A stretch of 64,000 nt of DNA from Dietzia sp. ANT_WB102 (GTDB lineage: Bacteria > Actinomycetota > Actinomycetes > Mycobacteriales > Mycobacteriaceae): the NCBI RefSeq assembly GCF_008369165.1, contig NZ_VOBA01000001.1:434001-498000 (forward strand), written 5' to 3'. The position numbers were made by a program, and so were the translations under genes. Positions 60,987 to 64,000 of the stretch are shown here, piece by piece. The notes beneath the pieces were generated by a model, which saw only the letters and a program-made list of their open reading frames with translations, did not search any database and was not told where the DNA came from. Numbering within the stretch: the stretch's first letter is position 1; each line of letters opens with the position of its first letter.

Positions 60987-62714
60987 ATGACCAGAACAGA
61001 TTTCAATCCCGGCTTCGCCATGCAGCACGCGACGTTCGGCGACATGCTGCTCGAGCGTTCCACCGACGACCATCCGGGATTGCTGTTCGAGGACTCGTCG
61101 TGGACCTGGCGGGAATTCGTCGCCGAAGCGGCGGTCCGCGCGGAAATCCTGCGCAGCTGGGCGGATCAGTACGCCGACTCCTTCGCGGACCGGCCCGACC
61201 CCTACCGTCGCCTTCACGTGGGCATCCTGCTGGAGAACGTGCCCGAGTACCTGTTCGTCCTCAGCGGGGCCGCACTCGCGGGCGTGACCATCATCGGCAT
61301 CAACCCCACGCGGCGCGGCGCCGAACTCGCCTCCGACATCCGGGGCGTGGACTGCGACGTGATCGTCACCGACTCAGACGGCACCGCCCTGCTCGACGGC
61401 CTCGACACCGGGGCCTCGGCCCAGTTCGACATCGACTCCGAACAGTGGCGCTCCTCGCTCACCGAGCATGCCGGTGCCGAGCCCCGGCTGCACCCCGAGG
61501 ACGCCCGCGACCCGCACACCCTGCTGGCCCTGTTGTTCACGTCCGGCTCAACGGGCGCGCCCAAGGCCGTCATGTGCTCGACCGGCCGCATGGCGATGCT
61601 CGGCACCATCAACTACCGCGGCCTCGTCCGTGACGACGTCGCGTACAGCGCTATGCCCCTCTTCCACGGCAATGCCCTGTTCGCCGCCTTCGCCCCCTCC
61701 GCCTACGTCGGGTGCACGTTCGCCATGCGCCGCAAGTTCTCCGCCTCCGGATTCCTGAGCGACGTACTGCGGTTCGACGCCACCTACTTCAACTACGTCG
61801 GCCGGTCGCTGTCCTACATCCTCGCCCAGCCCGAGCAGCCCGAGGAGAAGCAGACACGCCTGCGGACAGTATTCGGCACCGAGGCCTCGGTCCACGACCG
61901 ACTGGAGTTCGAACGCCGCTTCGGCCTCGCGCCGTTGGAGTCCTACGGCAGCAGCGAGGGCGGCGTGGTGATCAGCCACACCGACGACACTCCTCCCGGC
62001 GCACTCGGCGTGGCCGGCGCCCACATGGACGTCGCCATTCTCGACGAGAACGGCGACGAGTGCCCGGTGGCCGAGTTCGACGCCGACGGCGGACTGGTCA
62101 ATGCCAGTGAGGCCATCGGGGAGATCTGCAACCTCACCGGCGCGCGGCTGTTCGAGGGCTATTACCGCAACCCGGACGCCACTGCCGAGCGCAACATCGG
62201 CGAGGTCTACCACTCCGGCGACCTAGGCTACAAGGACGCGGACGGCTACTTCTACTTCGCGGGCCGCACCGGTGACAAGATCCGCGTGGACAGCGAGAAC
62301 TTCTCGGCAGGCCCCATCGAGCGCATCCTCGACCGGCTCCCCGGCGTGCTCGTGGTGGCCGTGTACCCCGTGCCCGACCCGCGTACCGGCGACCAGGTCA
62401 TGGCCGCGATCCAACTCGAGCCCGGCGTCGAGTTCGACCCGGCAGCATTCTCCGAGTTCTGCCGCACCCAACCCGACATGGGCACCAAATGGGCTCCCCG
62501 GTTCGTCCGCATCATGGAACAGATGCCCGTGACGGCCACCCGCAAGATCTCCAAGCCCAGCCTGCGTCGCGAGTCGTGGATCGAGCCGGGCGAGGTCTAC
62601 CTGCGCGGCGGCGCCGGCAACGTCGACGACGAGTACCGTCAGCTCACCGAGGCCGACCGGGAGGCCCTGCTCGCCGAGTACGAGCTGCACGGGCGCAAGC
62701 CCGCGGGCGTCTGA
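60987..62714 (+). CDS. AMP-dependent acyl-CoA synthetase/ligase (FadD-type, second copy)
   Basis: 575-aa paralogue of the ligase at 44769-46394. ATP-binding FTSGSTGAPKAV near 180, YGSSEGGVVISHTD, YHSGDLGYKDADGYFYFAGR, and TATRKISKPSLRRE with the catalytic Lys. Both copies share MPLFHGNALFAAF-type and FNYVGRSLSYIL-type segments, marking one subfamily. Start ATG 60987 after about 174 nt from the phosphatase. Acts alone; substrate unknown. Confidence 0.9.
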   Translation: MTRTDFNPGFAMQHATFGDMLLERSTDDHPGLLFEDSSWTWREFVAEAAVRAEILRSWADQYADSFADRPDPYRRLHVGILLENVPEYLFVLSGAALAGVTIIGINPTRRGAELASDIRGVDCDVIVTDSDGTALLDGLDTGASAQFDIDSEQWRSSLTEHAGAEPRLHPEDARDPHTLLALLFTSGSTGAPKAVMCSTGRMAMLGTINYRGLVRDDVAYSAMPLFHGNALFAAFAPSAYVGCTFAMRRKFSASGFLSDVLRFDATYFNYVGRSLSYILAQPEQPEEKQTRLRTVFGTEASVHDRLEFERRFGLAPLESYGSSEGGVVISHTDDTPPGALGVAGAHMDVAILDENGDECPVAEFDADGGLVNASEAIGEICNLTGARLFEGYYRNPDATAERNIGEVYHSGDLGYKDADGYFYFAGRTGDKIRVDSENFSAGPIERILDRLPGVLVVAVYPVPDPRTGDQVMAAIQLEPGVEFDPAAFSEFCRTQPDMGTKWAPRFVRIMEQMPVTATRKISKPSLRRESWIEPGEVYLRGGAGNVDDEYRQLTEADREALLAEYELHGRKPAGV

Positions 62715-62724
62715 CCGTGCGCGC

Positions 62725-63144
62725 CTAGCGCAGGACGCGCAACTGGAACGGGTAGTCGATCGTCCGTCCCTTCGCTGCGCGGAGTGTGCCGATGACGTGA
62801 CCGATAATCTGCGCGAGGAACGACACCGCGAGCAGGATCAGGCCGACGGGCAGGCCGATCACGGTGAGGATGAGGATCCAGCCGACGATGCTCATGATCC
62901 ACAGGCCGAGGTTGAAGTTGAACGACCCCGCTGCGGCCTGGCGGACGAAGGGGCTGCGGTCCTTGTAGATCAGCCACATCACGAGCGGGCCGACGAACGA
63001 CAGCCACCCGGCCGACAGCGCCATCGCGATGAGACTGGACGCATGCGCCAGCGCCGCGAGGGTGCGGTCGTCGGGCCCGATGGCCGGGGGCTGCTGCCCG
63101 TGCTGGGGATAGCTGTACTGGTGATAGCCGGGCTGCTGGGTCAT
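62725..63144 (-). CDS. DUF4870-domain membrane protein
   Basis: 139 aa. A Gln/Tyr/Pro-rich N-terminus (~25 residues), then the DUF4870 pattern: ALAHASSLIAMALSAGW, GPLVMWLIYKDRSPFVRQAA and FNLGLWIMSIVGWILI, with a Gly-Thr-Leu-Arg ending. About four hydrophobic segments. Function unknown in the family. Stops 11 nt from the end of the ligase gene, convergent. Confidence 0.85.
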   Translation of the reverse strand: MTQQPGYHQYSYPQHGQQPPAIGPDDRTLAALAHASSLIAMALSAGWLSFVGPLVMWLIYKDRSPFVRQAAAGSFNFNLGLWIMSIVGWILILTVIGLPVGLILLAVSFLAQIIGHVIGTLRAAKGRTIDYPFQLRVLR

Positions 63145-63262
63145 CCCCCCAGTGTCCTCGACGCGCGGGGGCGGCGCATCAGGAATGTCCCCGGCTTTCG
63201 CGCGGGGAGGTCGGTCGCGGGAAGACGGTGCCCGGTGTCACGCGAATGTCATACGCCGCGCC

Positions 63263-63268
63263 TACTGT
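63263..63268 (+). promoter_or_regulatory. Leaderless -10 hexamer for ppc
   Basis: TACTGT, 7 nt before the ATG at 63276. Confidence 0.45.
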
Positions 63269-63275
63269 GGCAGCC

Positions 63276-64000
63276 ATGGCCGACCCCACCCGATCCGACG
63301 AGACCGCGACCGCGCCAGCGACCGCCGAGACCGACCCAACCGTGCCAGACCCGGACGAATCCGATCGGCTCGATGAGGCCGTGCGCCCGCTGCGCGACGA
63401 TGTGCGCTTCCTCGGTGCCCTCCTCGGGGACACGGTTCGCGACCAGGCGGGCGGGAAGATCTTCGACCTGGTGGAGACCGCCCGCCGCACCGCGTTCGCC
63501 GTCCGCCGATCGGAGGCGGACCGCGACGAGGTGGCAGCTCTGTTCACCGACGTCCCCGCCGCCGAGATGATCCCGGTGATCCGTGCGTTCTCCCTGTTCG
63601 CACTCTTGGCCAACGTCGCCGAGGACCTACATCAGGAGCGCCGACGACGCATCCACACCGCCGCGGGCGAGCCGCCGCCGGACGGGGGCCTCGAGGCCAC
63701 CTGGGCACGACTGGCCGAGAACGAACCGGACCCAGCGAAGCTGGACGCCGTGCGCGCCACGGCCCGGGTGGCCCCCATTCTCACCGCGCACCCCACCGAG
63801 ACCCGTCGGCGGACGGTCTTCGAGATCACCCGGCGCGTCCTCGACCTCATGCGTCGCCGGGACGCCCTGCGCACCGGGCCGCAGGATCGGGTCACCGACG
63901 CCGACCTCGAGCAGGTCGAGCGCGACATCCGTCGACAGGTGCTCACACTGTGGCAGACGGCGATCATCCGCAGCCAGCGCCCCCGAATCGAGGACGAGGT
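63276..64000 (+). CDS. ppc: Phosphoenolpyruvate carboxylase (5' part, end outside window)
   Basis: Anaplerotic enzyme that carboxylates PEP to oxaloacetate. Only the first ~241 of about 900-930 residues fall in the window. RDDVRFLGALLGDTVRDQAG with KIFDLVETAR is the PEPC N-terminal signature, and APILTAHPTETRRRTVF carries the catalytic His. The first ~30 residues are acidic and Thr/Ala-rich, as in actinobacterial PEPC. The frame stays open to base 64000. Confidence 0.95.
   Translation, partial: MADPTRSDETATAPATAETDPTVPDPDESDRLDEAVRPLRDDVRFLGALLGDTVRDQAGGKIFDLVETARRTAFAVRRSEADRDEVAALFTDVPAAEMIPVIRAFSLFALLANVAEDLHQERRRRIHTAAGEPPPDGGLEATWARLAENEPDPAKLDAVRATARVAPILTAHPTETRRRTVFEITRRVLDLMRRRDALRTGPQDRVTDADLEQVERDIRRQVLTLWQTAIIRSQRPRIEDE

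Noticed and set aside
1-64000. CRISPR array, tRNA, rRNA, insertion sequence or phage
   Set aside because: No regularly spaced repeats, no tRNA cloverleaf, no transposase or integrase gene seen; intergenic gaps are mostly short.

Overview
The window is high-GC, gene-dense DNA from an actinobacterium of the mycolic-acid group (Mycobacteriales/Corynebacteriales). Supporting signs are an Lsr2 nucleoid protein, a DUF222-HNH (13E12-type) endonuclease under an actinobacterial SOS box, a mycothiol-type DinB-fold enzyme, a quinone-linked pyruvate dehydrogenase and EspC/WXG-like secretion substrates. A Dietzia- or Gordonia-like genus would fit, but this is inferred from gene content only. No rRNA, tRNA, CRISPR array or transposase was seen.

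Bases 1-11520 and 24775-26308 form an anaerobic nitrate/molybdenum region. The 3' part of narH leads into narJ and narI, then a SLAC1/TehA-type anion channel and a 15-codon Cys-rich micro-ORF. On the minus strand lie a membrane-anchored copper nitrite reductase fusion (nirK-like), modA, moaD and moaA, then a nucleobase permease. moeA follows on the plus strand. A moaC-mog fusion and moaE sit 13 kb away. Together they supply molybdopterin and molybdate for the Mo-dependent nitrate reductase and carry nitrate to nitrite to NO; no NO reductase is visible. Between the two parts are an Mg2+ P-type ATPase, an overlapping PAP2 / esterase / MprF-like lipid operon, a MarR-MFS divergent pair, pyruvate:quinone oxidoreductase and an Old Yellow Enzyme.

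Bases 26457-37386: a tightly overlapping minus-strand operon (tetR, thioesterase, mycothiol-type enzyme, two fluoride channel subunits, RNA cyclic phosphodiesterase) is followed, on its own promoter, by a nucleosidase. Next come an enoyl-CoA isomerase, lsr2 and a sulfur/siroheme block: sulfite reductase, APS/PAPS reductase, a precorrin-2 dehydrogenase with a truncated methyltransferase tail, and a CbiX/SirB chelatase. An McbR-like palindrome overlaps the sulfite reductase promoter.

Bases 37493-64000: the SOS-boxed HNH gene, an unannotated 49-aa hydrophobic small protein, a patatin, an alanine symporter with adenosine deaminase, an LLM oxidoreductase with an acyl-CoA ligase, and an alcohol dehydrogenase. 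A three-gene module (EspC-like protein, WXG plus glycine-zipper protein, small membrane protein) looks like a type VII-exported toxin with a possible immunity protein. Beyond it are an HD hydrolase, a YbjN/TY-Chap protein, an AddB/AddA-like nuclease-helicase pair, a protein with a GyrA-like helical segment, a PtpB-like phosphatase, a second acyl-CoA ligase, and the start of ppc. Two layout habits recur: genes joined by ATGA/GTGA overlaps, and TANNNT hexamers 6-8 nt before start codons, typical of leaderless actinobacterial transcripts.
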